Positions 1 through 8,687 of a stretch of 39,782 nucleotides of DNA are shown one piece after another. The DNA comes from Clostridiaceae bacterium UBA5444 (GTDB lineage: Bacteria > Bacillota > Clostridia > Clostridiales > Oxobacteraceae). The stretch lies in contig DIRE01000071.1 of assembly GCA_002426575.1 (NCBI GenBank), positions 1-39,782 of the forward strand, given 5' to 3'. The position numbers and the translations under genes were made by a program. Position 1 is the first letter of the stretch, and every line of letters begins with the position of its first letter. Below the pieces are notes generated by a model, which saw only the letters and a program-made list of their open reading frames with translations, was not told the origin of the DNA and searched no databases.

Positions 1-642
1 ATTTTTTAAGCTTTCAGAAATATGGTTATTCACCTTGCCTACTAATACCCTATTGTTAATTTGGGCTTTAAGCATCCTCCCTTGGAAAGACCTTGTAATG
101 CCATATATAATTGGAAGCAATAGCAATGTTATAACACCTAGGCTGCTGCTAAACATCCAAATTGAGATGATTATTCCAATAATTTTGAGGCAATCAACCA
201 TCATCCCTACAATACCATCTGTAAATAAAGAGTTAATAGCATCCACATCATTTGTAAACCTTGATACAATTGCACCTGAGCCATTTGATGAGAAAAAGAG
301 GGTATTTATTTTCTCAAGCTTTCCCATCATTTCATACCGTATTTCCTTTGTAATCTTTTGGCCTAAAACCGTAAGTATTACCTCTTTTAAAAACTCAAAT
401 ACACCTATAAATAAAAGTACCCCCATATAAGCAAAAGCTAATTCAAGCAGCTTATTATTCTTATTGCTGTTATAGCTATTTTGTGCAAGCATATTGTCTA
501 TTATATATCTTAAAATATGGGGAGGAATTAAACTTGTAATAACGGCACCTAAAACAGCAAAGGCTAGTAATATAACCATTCCTGTATTTTCCTTAAATAC
601 CTTAATCATTGACTTTTTAACTAGATTATTCTCTTTGTTCAT
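1..642 (-). CDS. ABC exporter half-transporter, N-terminal part (cut by window edge)
   Basis: Reading the minus strand from an ATG at 642 gives an uninterrupted frame to the left edge. It starts MNKENNLVKKSMIKVFKEN and carries the type-1 ABC exporter membrane domain, including the typical coupling stretch around SSNGSGAIVSRFTNDVDAI. Only the transmembrane part (about 213 residues) is inside the window; the ATPase domain lies to the left. The Shine-Dalgarno is GGGAGAGGGGG upstream of the ATG. It starts two bases after the stop of the next ABC half-transporter, so the two are co-transcribed and probably form a heterodimeric exporter, as in BmrCD-like pairs. The substrate cannot be told from sequence. 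Confidence 0.88.
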   Translation of the reverse strand, partial: MNKENNLVKKSMIKVFKENTGMVILLAFAVLGAVITSLIPPHILRYIIDNMLAQNSYNSNKNNKLLELAFAYMGVLLFIGVFEFLKEVILTVLGQKITKEIRYEMMGKLEKINTLFFSSNGSGAIVSRFTNDVDAINSLFTDGIVGMMVDCLKIIGIIISIWMFSSSLGVITLLLLPIIYGITRSFQGRMLKAQINNRVLVGKVNNHISESLKN

Positions 643-644
643 TA

Positions 645-2378
645 CTATGCCCCCTCTCCCATATGCTGTAGGTTAAATATCGTAGCATAAATATCAGATT
701 CTCTTAAAAGCTCCTCATGAGTTCCATACTCTGCTGTTTTATCCTCTTTAAGAAGTATAACTTTATCAATCTTTTCAAAAATAGCTAAACGATGAGATAT
801 TATAATTATTAGGCTTCTTTTATAATTGTTTCTCAGATTCTCTATTATTTTCTCCTCTGTTTTCATATCAACTGCTGAAAATGGATCGTCTAGTATTATT
901 ATCTTATTTTTATTAATCAATGCCCTTGCAAGGGCTATTCTTGCCTGCTGGCCACCGCTTAGCTTTACTCCACTATTCCCAACTAAAGTATTCTCTTGGT
1001 CGCTCATTTTCTCTAAATCAGTGTTAAAGCAAACATCCTTTATAACATCACTAATATCTTGTCCACCGCCGAGGGTTATATTGTTATATATAGTGTCTGA
1101 AAGCAGTTGGGGATTATGGCCTAAATATGAAATCATCTGACTCCTTTCATACTCTGTGTAATCCCTCAATTCCTTGCCATCTATCTTAATACTTCCTAAA
1201 TAAGGGTAGATGCCAAGTAAAGACAGTCCAAGAGTTGATTTACCAGATGCAATAGAACCAGTAATTCCTACTATCTCTCCACTATTAGCTTCAAAACTTA
1301 TATCTTCAATTATACTATCCTTATTTTCGCCATAGGAGAAGGATAGGTTCTTTACTGAAAGATTTGTATCTTCTAAGTTTATATTAGTGTCAGTGTCTTT
1401 AGATTTATATTCTAAAAGATAAGGCTCTATCCTCTTAAAGGAAACCTGGGACTTTTGAACAGAATTAAACAGCTTAGCTACCTTACTAGCCTTAAAGGCC
1501 ATGGCAGTAAACATGGTTATGTAAGTTGAAAAAATTCCTACCGTCCATACTCCTTTGTTTACATTTTCTCCTCCAAGATAGATAACTATAATAACTCCTA
1601 GCATTGCTATAACATTATATATAGGCTGCATGGAATTTTCCAAAATATTTGCTTTAATAGCCTTATTTTGCAAATCCTCTAAATCCTCTTTGTATCTCTC
1701 CCTATTTTGAGATTCTACTCCATTTACACGATAAAGCATAGAATTTTCAACTATGTCATAGGTAACACCTGCAACCTCACTGCTTTTTTTGCGGAAAGCA
1801 GTAGAATATCTATATATACGCTCTTTTAATTTCTCTGCAATTATCATTGCCACAGGAATAAAAATTATAGATAGGGCAGTTATCTTAGCATCATAGACGA
1901 ATAAAGATATTATATATGAGATCATAAGCACACCAGTATCAAAAATTTCTGTGGTAAACTTTCTCATACCCTCAACGCATAAATCTACATCAGATACCAT
2001 TCTAGTCATTAGATTGCCTACATTTTCCTTATCAAGTTCTGCCGCATCTTTATGTATTATACTATTATAAATCATAAAACGCATTGTAGCACTTGTGCTG
2101 TTTGCAAACCGCCTTATATAAAAACGTTTGAAGTACCTCAGGATCTGAATAGATGCAATAACTAAAACATATATGACTGCAAGTTTTATTGTAGAATGCA
2201 GACTGTCCCCATATGCAATAGAGTCAATTAATTTTCCTTGATAAATAGGGCCTAGTACTACTCCAGCATTACAAGTTATCCCAAATATTATAATCAGCAC
2301 TACGGTAAGCTTTTCCTTCTTCCAATAATTAATAATCTTATTCGGCTGCTCCATAGGCTCAATTTTAAATTTTGCCAT
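645..2378 (-). CDS. ABC exporter half-transporter (membrane domain fused to ATPase)
   Basis: A 577-residue type-1 ABC exporter: an N-terminal six-helix membrane domain, then a nucleotide-binding domain with Walker A GSIASGKST, signature LSGGQQARIALARAL, Walker B IIILDDPFSAVD and switch His in ISHRL. The Walker B motif ends in Asp-Asp rather than the usual Asp-Glu, typical of the degenerate site of heterodimeric exporters. That fits pairing with the co-transcribed gene to the left. An in-frame ATG lies further upstream, but the start at 2378 (MAKFKIEPMEQ) has a GGGGGG Shine-Dalgarno seven bases away and is preferred. It probably exports a hydrophobic compound, lipid or peptide; the substrate is unknown. 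Confidence 0.9.
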   Translation of the reverse strand: MAKFKIEPMEQPNKIINYWKKEKLTVVLIIIFGITCNAGVVLGPIYQGKLIDSIAYGDSLHSTIKLAVIYVLVIASIQILRYFKRFYIRRFANSTSATMRFMIYNSIIHKDAAELDKENVGNLMTRMVSDVDLCVEGMRKFTTEIFDTGVLMISYIISLFVYDAKITALSIIFIPVAMIIAEKLKERIYRYSTAFRKKSSEVAGVTYDIVENSMLYRVNGVESQNRERYKEDLEDLQNKAIKANILENSMQPIYNVIAMLGVIIVIYLGGENVNKGVWTVGIFSTYITMFTAMAFKASKVAKLFNSVQKSQVSFKRIEPYLLEYKSKDTDTNINLEDTNLSVKNLSFSYGENKDSIIEDISFEANSGEIVGITGSIASGKSTLGLSLLGIYPYLGSIKIDGKELRDYTEYERSQMISYLGHNPQLLSDTIYNNITLGGGQDISDVIKDVCFNTDLEKMSDQENTLVGNSGVKLSGGQQARIALARALINKNKIIILDDPFSAVDMKTEEKIIENLRNNYKRSLIIIISHRLAIFEKIDKVILLKEDKTAEYGTHEELLRESDIYATIFNLQHMGEGA

Positions 2379-2448
2379 AATATCCCCCCGTTCAAAGCCT
2401 AAAAATCCTCTAACAAATATAGATAAGTTTACTATTATACTATAAATA

Positions 2449-2477
2449 ATAATACAACTATTTGCGCTTATAATCAA
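2449..2477 (-). promoter_or_regulatory. Predicted sigma-A promoter for the ABC exporter operon
   Basis: On the minus strand, TTGATT (2472-2477) and TATTAT (2449-2454) are separated by 17 bp, about 70 bp upstream of the chosen ATG at 2378. It overlaps the longer alternative reading frame of the exporter gene, which also favours the internal start. Confidence 0.5.
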
Positions 2478-2523
2478 CCATATTGATGCCATTTTCATTT
2501 AAGTTGAGGCTATATTCCTTTAG

Positions 2524-2552
2524 TTGATTAAGTCCACTATATATATTATAAT
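2524..2552 (+). promoter_or_regulatory. Predicted sigma-A promoter for the excisionase-type regulator
   Basis: TTGATT (2524-2529), a 17-bp spacer and a perfect TATAAT (2547-2552) lie 33 bp before the ATG at 2585. It faces away from the exporter promoter; the two -35 boxes are about 45 bp apart, so one regulator could act on both. Confidence 0.6.
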
Positions 2553-2584
2553 ACAAATAAGGATAGCGAAGGGAGCTTTTTATT

Positions 2585-3016
2585 ATGGATGATATATTAA
2601 ATCTTCAACAGGCCTGTAGTTTTTTAGGTGTAAGCGAAAGAACAATAATAAAACTTTTAAAAGAAGAGCATGTACCTGCAAGAAAGATTGGGAGAGAATG
2701 GCGCTTTAGTAAAAATGCACTCATTGAATGGATATCGTCAGGGGATTCCTATACATACAATAACCGTGAGGATCCATATGCCGTATACGAAGATAGTACT
2801 GGAAGCTTAAAGGAGTTAATAGACACCATATCGATAAAACTTGCTAAATTAAATGAAACTAATGATATAAAGACAATAGTAGATGGCATTAATGATAGCA
2901 TAACCATACCCGATAATATGAGATTATCTGTTAGCTATAAGCAAAAGAGAGATTTAGAAAGGCTATCCTTTAAGCTTTACTGGCCTTTAAGAGATGATTT
3001 TAAAATAAACCCATAG
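2585..3016 (+). CDS. Excisionase-family helix-turn-helix DNA-binding protein
   Basis: A 143-residue protein with an N-terminal MerR-like/excisionase winged helix (HTH_17 type, residues about 4-50). It has the typical pattern LNLQQACSFLGVSERTIIKLL, then VPARKIGREWRFSKNALIEWI. The C-terminal 90 residues are not recognised. A GGGAG Shine-Dalgarno precedes the ATG. It is divergent from the ABC exporter operon, with both promoters in the shared intergenic region, so local regulation of the exporter is plausible but is an inference. Its last bases overlap the remnant 3' end of the convergent methyltransferase pseudogene. Confidence 0.8.
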   Translation: MDDILNLQQACSFLGVSERTIIKLLKEEHVPARKIGREWRFSKNALIEWISSGDSYTYNNREDPYAVYEDSTGSLKELIDTISIKLAKLNETNDIKTIVDGINDSITIPDNMRLSVSYKQKRDLERLSFKLYWPLRDDFKINP

Positions 3017-3444
3017 ATAAAAACAGATAAAGCAAATCCACATCTGGTTTTTCTTTAACTCCATAACATTCTTCATAAAAGCCGTCTATTACGAATCCGT
3101 TTTGAAAGCATTGAATAAAAATATCCTGTAATGAGCAATGATAATAACATTGTAATTGCGGTTGACCCGTAATAGCTTCCCCTTTCTGCCAGTGCTACCA
3201 CTTTAGTACTATAATCAAAGGCAACAACATCTGCTCCTCTCTCCGCAATATAAGCAGAGTAATTTCCATTTCCACAAGCAATATCAAGTATAAAATCATT
3301 TTCTTTAATATCAAGTAATTCACTTACTTTAGGTCTGATAACTTCTCGATGAAATTGATTAGACTCATCACCCATACGATTATCCCAAAACTGAGCATTA
3401 GCTTCCCAAGCCTTCGAACTATCTTCAATTGAATATCCACTCAT
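3000..3444 (-). pseudogene. Class I SAM-dependent methyltransferase with internal deletion and frameshift
   Basis: From the ATG at 3444 (Shine-Dalgarno GGGGGAAG) the frame encodes the start of a small-molecule methyltransferase with SAM motif I (FILDIACGNGNYSAYIAERG) and the acidic loop VVAFDYS. After about residue 92 the match stops; the open frame ends at 3073 in an unrelated tail. In another frame the DNA from about 3180 down to 3000 encodes a typical methyltransferase C-terminus: a YYHCSLQDIF segment, then QNGFVIDGFYEECYG, with a stop at 3000-3002. The middle of the gene, roughly half of the usual length, has been deleted out of frame. If translated, the product is 123 residues and lacks the substrate domain. 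Confidence 0.75.
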
Positions 3445-3477
3445 AATTAACTTCCCCCATTTAAATTAGAATTTTAT

Positions 3478-3786
3478 CTATTTCACTGGTGGTTTCCATA
3501 GTGGTGCATCTATAAATGTAGTCTCTTTTACATTTGGTAGAATATCATATATAGAACAATTCATTTGTTGTTCAAAATACTCTTTCATTTCAAATGTTGC
3601 ATTCCAACGTTCCACAGTAAATGAAAATATTCCATAGCGTCTTGTTGTATTAACAAATCTCTTTTCTAGCATACAAAATCCTTGAGCGTCTGCGATTGAA
3701 TCACAAACAATCAATAGTTTATCGTAGTCATCATAAGATATGTCATTTAAGAAGTTCATAACAAATTTGCTTTCTTCGTCACTCAT
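3478..3786 (-). pseudogene. HD-domain protein, C-terminal fragment
   Basis: The 102-residue frame matches the C-terminal half of small HD-domain phosphohydrolase-like proteins: NFLNDISYDDYDKLLIVCD, then QGFCMLEKRFVN and the final EYFEQQMNCSIYDILPNV. The metal-binding His-Asp part that should come before is missing. The frame upstream of the ATG has a stop after 12 more codons, and no good Shine-Dalgarno is seen. I read it as a truncated, probably inactive gene. It sits between two other short or broken genes in the same direction. Confidence 0.6.
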
Positions 3787-3819
3787 ATCATTTTGACCTA
3801 TTTCTTTGTTAAAGTCAGA

Positions 3820-4194
3820 TTAGCGAATTCCATATTTAATAAAAGATATTAGTTCCTCAACATTATTAAAGTCATCATAATCTCCATTTACTCCCTCTCT
3901 ATGATATACAACTCCCTCTTTTTCATTTCTCTCTAAACAATCAAGAAGCTCTTCAATTCCATATCTCTTAATAAACAGAGTAAATCCATAAGGCTTTATT
4001 TTATTTAATAACCCTTTATGACATTCTTCCTTGCATAAATAGCAAGCGGTTATATCTCTTTTAATAGAACATTTACGATTTTCACACCATTCTTTATCTG
4101 GACATTCACCTGAATTACAACCAGAACATTTTATATTCTCTGAACACAGGCAACAAGCAAGTCCACAACGTGCAATTCCTAATTCTCTTCTCAT
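3820..4194 (-). CDS. Cys-rich DUF3795-type protein
   Basis: A 124-residue protein starting MRRELGIARCGLACCLCSENIKC, with many Cys residues in CxxC-type pairs (CGLACCLC, CSGCNSGEC, CYLCKEEC). This is typical of the DUF3795 family, whose function is unknown; metal or Fe-S binding is likely from the Cys pattern. GAAGAGGT lies eight bases before the ATG. The C-terminal half (KPYGFTLFIKRYG onward) is ordinary for the family, so the gene may be intact although its neighbours to the left are broken. Confidence 0.7.
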   Translation of the reverse strand: MRRELGIARCGLACCLCSENIKCSGCNSGECPDKEWCENRKCSIKRDITACYLCKEECHKGLLNKIKPYGFTLFIKRYGIEELLDCLERNEKEGVVYHREGVNGDYDDFNNVEELISFIKYGIR

Positions 4195-4276
4195 TTTAAT
4201 ACCTCTTCAAAATTAAGATTTAGTATAAAATTCATAGTAAAATCCCCCTCTTAAAAGCCAAATTTTCAATGTGTTA

Positions 4277-4753
4277 TTATTCTTTCTGCCAACCTTTACA
4301 TACATCCACCCATTTTCTGTTCATTGAGTATTTGTCAAGTTCTTCACATGTAAGCTCTATGGCGGAATTACTGCTCCCGCAGGCAGGAAAAACAGTATCA
4401 AATCTTTTTAGGGATTTATCAAGATATACAGGTATATCCCCCTTTAAACCAAAGGGGCAAACTCCGCCAACCTCATGGCCAATATATTCTAAAACTTCAT
4501 CAATATTTAGCATCTTTGATTTAAAACCGAATTCAGCTTTAAATTTGGCATTATCTGTTTTTGCATCTCCGCCAGTTACTACAAGCATTGCACCATTTTC
4601 ATCCCTAAAAGAGAGAGTCTTGGCAATTCTTGCAGGTTCAACTCCTAATGCCTGAGCCGCCAATTCTACAGTAGCGCTGGATGTTTTAAGCTCCAATATA
4701 TCTTTGTCTCTTCCCCACTTTTTTAAATATTTACGTACTTCATCAATAGCCAT
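4277..4753 (-). CDS. YbaK/EbsC-family aminoacyl-tRNA deacylase
   Basis: A 158-residue YbaK/prolyl-tRNA-editing domain protein. Family members hydrolyse mis-charged aminoacyl-tRNA (Cys-tRNA(Pro) or Ala-tRNA(Pro)) in the cytoplasm. Visible hallmarks are the RIAKTLSFRDENGAMLVVTGG core, the GHEVGGVCPFGLK loop with the conserved GGV-P-G pattern, and the FPACGSSNSAIELT segment. A GTG lies six codons upstream at 4771, but the ATG at 4753 has GAAAGGAATAGAG at a proper distance and is preferred. It has its own upstream AT-rich region and is likely monocistronic. The exact tRNA specificity is not decidable. Confidence 0.9.
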   Translation of the reverse strand: MAIDEVRKYLKKWGRDKDILELKTSSATVELAAQALGVEPARIAKTLSFRDENGAMLVVTGGDAKTDNAKFKAEFGFKSKMLNIDEVLEYIGHEVGGVCPFGLKGDIPVYLDKSLKRFDTVFPACGSSNSAIELTCEELDKYSMNRKWVDVCKGWQKE

Positions 4754-4852
4754 AATCTCTATTCCTTTCACCTTTGTATTTTTATATATGCTTTTTATAT
4801 TATGTATAATATAAACATTATTACTTCTTCTTTTTACTTAACGCTTTACTTC

Positions 4853-5890
4853 TCAATCCCTCACTATTGGAAACTTCATAATAATCTCAAACCCTTTTCC
4901 ATACTCGGAATAAGCATCTAGTGAAATATTTAAATCATTAGCCATTTGCTTTACCAAGTAGAGTCCCATACCTGTTGCTTTTTTTCGATGTTCATCTGTA
5001 TCACCGGTAAATCCTTTATCAAAGATAAATGGTAAATCAGAAGCTTTAACCCCTATGCCATTATCTCTCACAGTAAGGAAAGAAAAGTTGTCATTAGTGC
5101 TTGGTTCTGACAAAAACACTATAGATGGGGATTTGTTTGTTTCTTTCGCATATTTCACAGAATTGTTGATGATCTGTCCTAGCATAAAAGCTAGGCCTCT
5201 TCTATCTGTAACAACCATATCATCAGATACCTGAATAGAAATGTTAAAGCCCCTCTCCTCTAGAAATGTTTTGTATTCCGATACAGTATCTGTGCAGCAG
5301 CTTCTTAAAGAAACTCTTTCAAATAAATAATCTTTATGTACTGATTTGAGCCTGGCGTAATATAATATTTGCTCAACATCTTCTTGCATTTGATTTCTTG
5401 CATATTCTATTCTTTGATATACAAGTTGTGACATCTCATCTTTTCGATTATCTAAAATCAGAGTCATTAAAGACAATGGCGTCTTAATTTCATGTACCCA
5501 TGCTTCAATAAAATCTTCATAATCAAGCACAAGTGATTTCTGCTCATTACATACTTCTTGAAATTCTCTAAGCATCTTGGCTATTTCATGAATCTGCCCT
5601 TCACTGCTTTTAGGAGCAAGATTACAAAGTATTTTCTCATTACTCTCATCAGGATCCATTATAAACTGATGCCTTGCCTTATCAAGTCTTACTTCCCTCT
5701 TCCACTCCAAGAGAATTGCTAACAGGAAAAGTAATACTGATACGGACACCATTAGCCAAACTAAAGCATGAAAAGAATCCAGATCAATTAGCCACATAAA
5801 GAAGATAAACACATCATCTGTTAGTAACAATAGTACAAGCCAAAGTTTTGCATCCCAAAGAGTATACAGCAATTTTTGATTTAACCTCAT
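4853..5890 (-). CDS. Bce-type intramembrane-sensing histidine kinase
   Basis: A 345-residue sensor kinase with two N-terminal membrane helices (about residues 15-35 and 40-62) and almost no extracytoplasmic loop. A short linker precedes the phospho-acceptor helix with His133 in WVHEIKTPLSLM. The ATPase domain has N box (QIINNSVKYA), G1 (VRDNGIGV), F box (PFIFDKGFTG) and G2 (GMGLYLVKQ). This is the BceS-like design, in which the kinase senses antibiotics through the partner ABC transporter rather than directly. The ATG at 5890 overlaps the response regulator stop (TGATG) and has AAGGAGAGG before it. Confidence 0.92.
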   Translation of the reverse strand: MRLNQKLLYTLWDAKLWLVLLLLTDDVFIFFMWLIDLDSFHALVWLMVSVSVLLFLLAILLEWKREVRLDKARHQFIMDPDESNEKILCNLAPKSSEGQIHEIAKMLREFQEVCNEQKSLVLDYEDFIEAWVHEIKTPLSLMTLILDNRKDEMSQLVYQRIEYARNQMQEDVEQILYYARLKSVHKDYLFERVSLRSCCTDTVSEYKTFLEERGFNISIQVSDDMVVTDRRGLAFMLGQIINNSVKYAKETNKSPSIVFLSEPSTNDNFSFLTVRDNGIGVKASDLPFIFDKGFTGDTDEHRKKATGMGLYLVKQMANDLNISLDAYSEYGKGFEIIMKFPIVRD

Positions 5891-6564
5891 CAAACCTCTC
5901 CTTCTTTCAAACGATAGCCAATACCACGTACTGTTTCTATGCGCCAATCTAAATTCACTTGGCGAAGTGTCTTTCGAAGCCTTGCTAAGTTTACTTGAAG
6001 CGCATTTTCATCTATATACTCTAAAGTCCCCCATAAAGTTTGGAAGAGTTCTTCTTTAGATACGACCTCTGGTGAATGTTTGAGTAATGCTTCTAATATT
6101 TTTCCTTCATTCTCTGATAATATAATTGAAATATCATTTACATATAGGGCATAGGTATTTTGATCTAATAAAAATCCATTCCCATCGAGTATATGTTTCC
6201 TTGTCTCAAAGCGCCGCAATAAGTTTTGTACCCTTGCTAGAAGGCGATCTCGGTTACAGGGCTTTGTCAAAAAATCATCCGCTCCCAACTCAAGTGCATG
6301 AAGTTCATCCTTCAGTTGATCTCTTGAAGTTAAGACAAGAATTGCTCCAACGCCATTAGCTTTCAGGCTTCGGCAAATATCAAACCCAGTAACTCCAGGT
6401 AAATTTAAATCTAATAAAACAAGGTCTGGAGAAGCATGGATGATTTCTTGCACAGTATTTTTAAATGATGTGATACACATTACCTTATAACCCGCTTTTA
6501 AAAATATGTTTGTAAGTTCTTCACGAATAAAAAAATCATCTTCCACAATCATAATCTTTGCCAT
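5890..6564 (-). CDS. OmpR-family response regulator of the Bce-type system
   Basis: A 224-residue response regulator. The receiver domain holds the acidic pocket Glu8-Asp9-Asp10, phospho-acceptor Asp52 (LVLLDLNLPG) and the conserved Lys in LTKPCNRD. A C-terminal winged helix of OmpR/PhoB type follows, ending in ETVRGIGYRL. It is translationally coupled to the kinase. The ATG at 6564 has GGGGTG six bases upstream; an in-frame GTG at 6573 lies inside that Shine-Dalgarno and is rejected. It most likely activates the upstream ATPase/permease genes in response to cell-wall-active peptides, by analogy with BceR. Confidence 0.93.
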   Translation of the reverse strand: MAKIMIVEDDFFIREELTNIFLKAGYKVMCITSFKNTVQEIIHASPDLVLLDLNLPGVTGFDICRSLKANGVGAILVLTSRDQLKDELHALELGADDFLTKPCNRDRLLARVQNLLRRFETRKHILDGNGFLLDQNTYALYVNDISIILSENEGKILEALLKHSPEVVSKEELFQTLWGTLEYIDENALQVNLARLRKTLRQVNLDWRIETVRGIGYRLKEGEV

Positions 6565-6629
6565 GCTTCTCACCCCTTTCTTTACTTTTGGCCATGCTTT
6601 AATCTACGACCTCTCTGTTTTCAATAGCT

Positions 6630-8687
6630 CTATTTATTTAAAGCCTCAATATGTTTATCACTAATTTTCATGACTGAAATCATGTAGATACACTCAATTA
6701 TAAATAGAAATCCTACCATTACAATAGCCATTATAAGCAAAGATTTCGAATTGCTTTCATAAGCTGAAGGTAATAGGCCTCCTAGCATTGCCTTTATGCC
6801 AAAGAAACTGCTGACAATGGCAACTCCAATAGGAAGAGCAAAGTACCAAGCAATTTGCTTTCTAGCTGATTGACACATATCGCATGGCAAGCTGCCTAAC
6901 ACGCTTAATGTAGCATAACGCCTACTTGTTTTCTTTTGCTGCATTAGAAACTGCAGACCTATAACTGTATTGGCGATTATTAAAAATAGCACTGCTAGAT
7001 AGATGGTTGTATAGCTAGCTGCAACAATATAAAAAAGCTGGCGTCCCATACTCTTAAGGTAGCTTTCAAACTCTAATCCCTTGTCTTTAAGCAGCATTTG
7101 TACCTCGTGCATTGGCTGCATCAGCCCTTCCTTTTCAACTAGTTCTTTAGGTAATGCGAAGTTCCAACAAAATGGCTGATGCTTCTGATCAATCACTTTA
7201 TCAAACACATCATCAGGTACAATAAGCCCTGTTGAAATCGTAATGCTTCGGTCTGCTACAAGGTTATCAGAGTATATATTTGGAAGCAGCCTATAAGACT
7301 GATTATCAATTCTTACATCAGGAGCATTCTTTAATACATTCTGTAGAATGTTGTTACCAGCAGTAAATTCAGAATTACGATAAATAGCCACTTCATTAGG
7401 CCTTAATTTAATCGGTTGTTCCCCTTTAATATTCAATATCTGATTATAGCTAGAAACTGAAATCAAATAAGGCGAACTATGAAAGTCAAGCATATTGAGC
7501 AGCATATCCTGCTCCTCTGAAAATTTTTGTTCCTTGACAGCTTCTTCAAGTCCTCCCCAATTAAATTTATGGGAAACCATGTCCTGATTCGTTTCTACAC
7601 CATCCTGCTCTCCTCTTAAAAAGCCTAATTTCATTGGAAACAAATTCGATACATATGGCTTAATCTCCGCAGAATTGAGTGCCTCTTTAATCTCCTTTTC
7701 CTGACCCTGAACCGTAAAATCAACAGCATGCCCCTTGCTTGGATTTGCATTCATTGCAATAGAAACTCCATATCCAAAACAAATAAGCGCTGCAAGAATA
7801 AGCAAAGATGATATAGCTAAGGAACCAGCACGGTTTAATACGTTTTCTTGTAGCTGCCTAAATGTAAATGTATATAGCCCGGAACGTTTAGTACTATTCT
7901 TTCTTATTGTTAAGCAAATCAAGGCATTCATTCCACGAAATACAAGAAAGGTGCCAACAATACCACTTACAAAAATCAAACAAACAATAATTAAATTAAA
8001 TGTTCTTAAATATTTGATTCCCAATACATAAGCAATTGTCAAAGAAATAATTCCTATAATTAATTGAACCAAACTAATAGATATGTTATCGGTATGCTGT
8101 TTATCTTCCTGTTTATCCTCAAGCAGATCAAGCAGCTCTTTTCTAACTAGTTTCCTGCTTAAGATAAGTAAAGCAATAATCTGCAGCCCTAAAAAACCAA
8201 CAATAGTCCAAAGCATAGCAGAAATAGAAAATGTGAACCTATGCCCAATAATCCCTAACCCAACCAATCTAGATGTGAGCAGGCTTATGATTTCAGAGAG
8301 AATAATGGAAATTGGCAGACCAATTAAAAGTGCTAGAAAACTGCTCCATAGGTTTTCCATGAAAAGCAGAGAGAACAACCTGCTCCTTTTCATTCCTAGC
8401 ATCAAATAAACACCAAATTCATGACTTCTCCGCTCCAATTGATATCTATTGGCAAAAAACACAAGAAAGAAAACGAAGAACAAAGAAACAGCATATAATA
8501 TTGGTATCAAAGCAAGAAGTCTATTTACAGCATCACTTTCCATGGTTTTGAGATAAATCATAACATCTTGGTTTCCCAAAGACAATATTATGTAAAACGC
8601 AACAATGGAAACAATGAGCGAAACAAAATAAATTCCATTTTCCTTGCGGCTACGCTTGCTATTTCTCCGGACTAAATCAAAGAACAT
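6630..8687 (-). CDS. BceB-type ABC transporter permease (peptide antibiotic sensing/resistance)
   Basis: A 685-residue FtsX-family permease of the BceB type. It has about ten membrane helices, with a large extracytoplasmic domain (about residues 310-520) between helices 7 and 8. The N-terminal motif MFFDLVRRNSKRSRKENGIYF and the GVYLMLGMKRSRLFSLLFMEN segment are characteristic. In this family the permease recognises antimicrobial peptides or lipid II-cycle complexes and signals to the kinase. The ATG at 8687 has AGGAGG eight bases away, inside the end of the ATPase gene (11-base overlap). The GTG two codons earlier is too close to the ribosome site. Confidence 0.93.
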   Translation of the reverse strand: MFFDLVRRNSKRSRKENGIYFVSLIVSIVAFYIILSLGNQDVMIYLKTMESDAVNRLLALIPILYAVSLFFVFFLVFFANRYQLERRSHEFGVYLMLGMKRSRLFSLLFMENLWSSFLALLIGLPISIILSEIISLLTSRLVGLGIIGHRFTFSISAMLWTIVGFLGLQIIALLILSRKLVRKELLDLLEDKQEDKQHTDNISISLVQLIIGIISLTIAYVLGIKYLRTFNLIIVCLIFVSGIVGTFLVFRGMNALICLTIRKNSTKRSGLYTFTFRQLQENVLNRAGSLAISSLLILAALICFGYGVSIAMNANPSKGHAVDFTVQGQEKEIKEALNSAEIKPYVSNLFPMKLGFLRGEQDGVETNQDMVSHKFNWGGLEEAVKEQKFSEEQDMLLNMLDFHSSPYLISVSSYNQILNIKGEQPIKLRPNEVAIYRNSEFTAGNNILQNVLKNAPDVRIDNQSYRLLPNIYSDNLVADRSITISTGLIVPDDVFDKVIDQKHQPFCWNFALPKELVEKEGLMQPMHEVQMLLKDKGLEFESYLKSMGRQLFYIVAASYTTIYLAVLFLIIANTVIGLQFLMQQKKTSRRYATLSVLGSLPCDMCQSARKQIAWYFALPIGVAIVSSFFGIKAMLGGLLPSAYESNSKSLLIMAIVMVGFLFIIECIYMISVMKISDKHIEALNK

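Noticed and set aside
35..676. Two plus-strand open frames at the left edge
   Set aside because: They lie antisense to a clear ABC exporter membrane domain on the minus strand, have no ribosome site and no family likeness.
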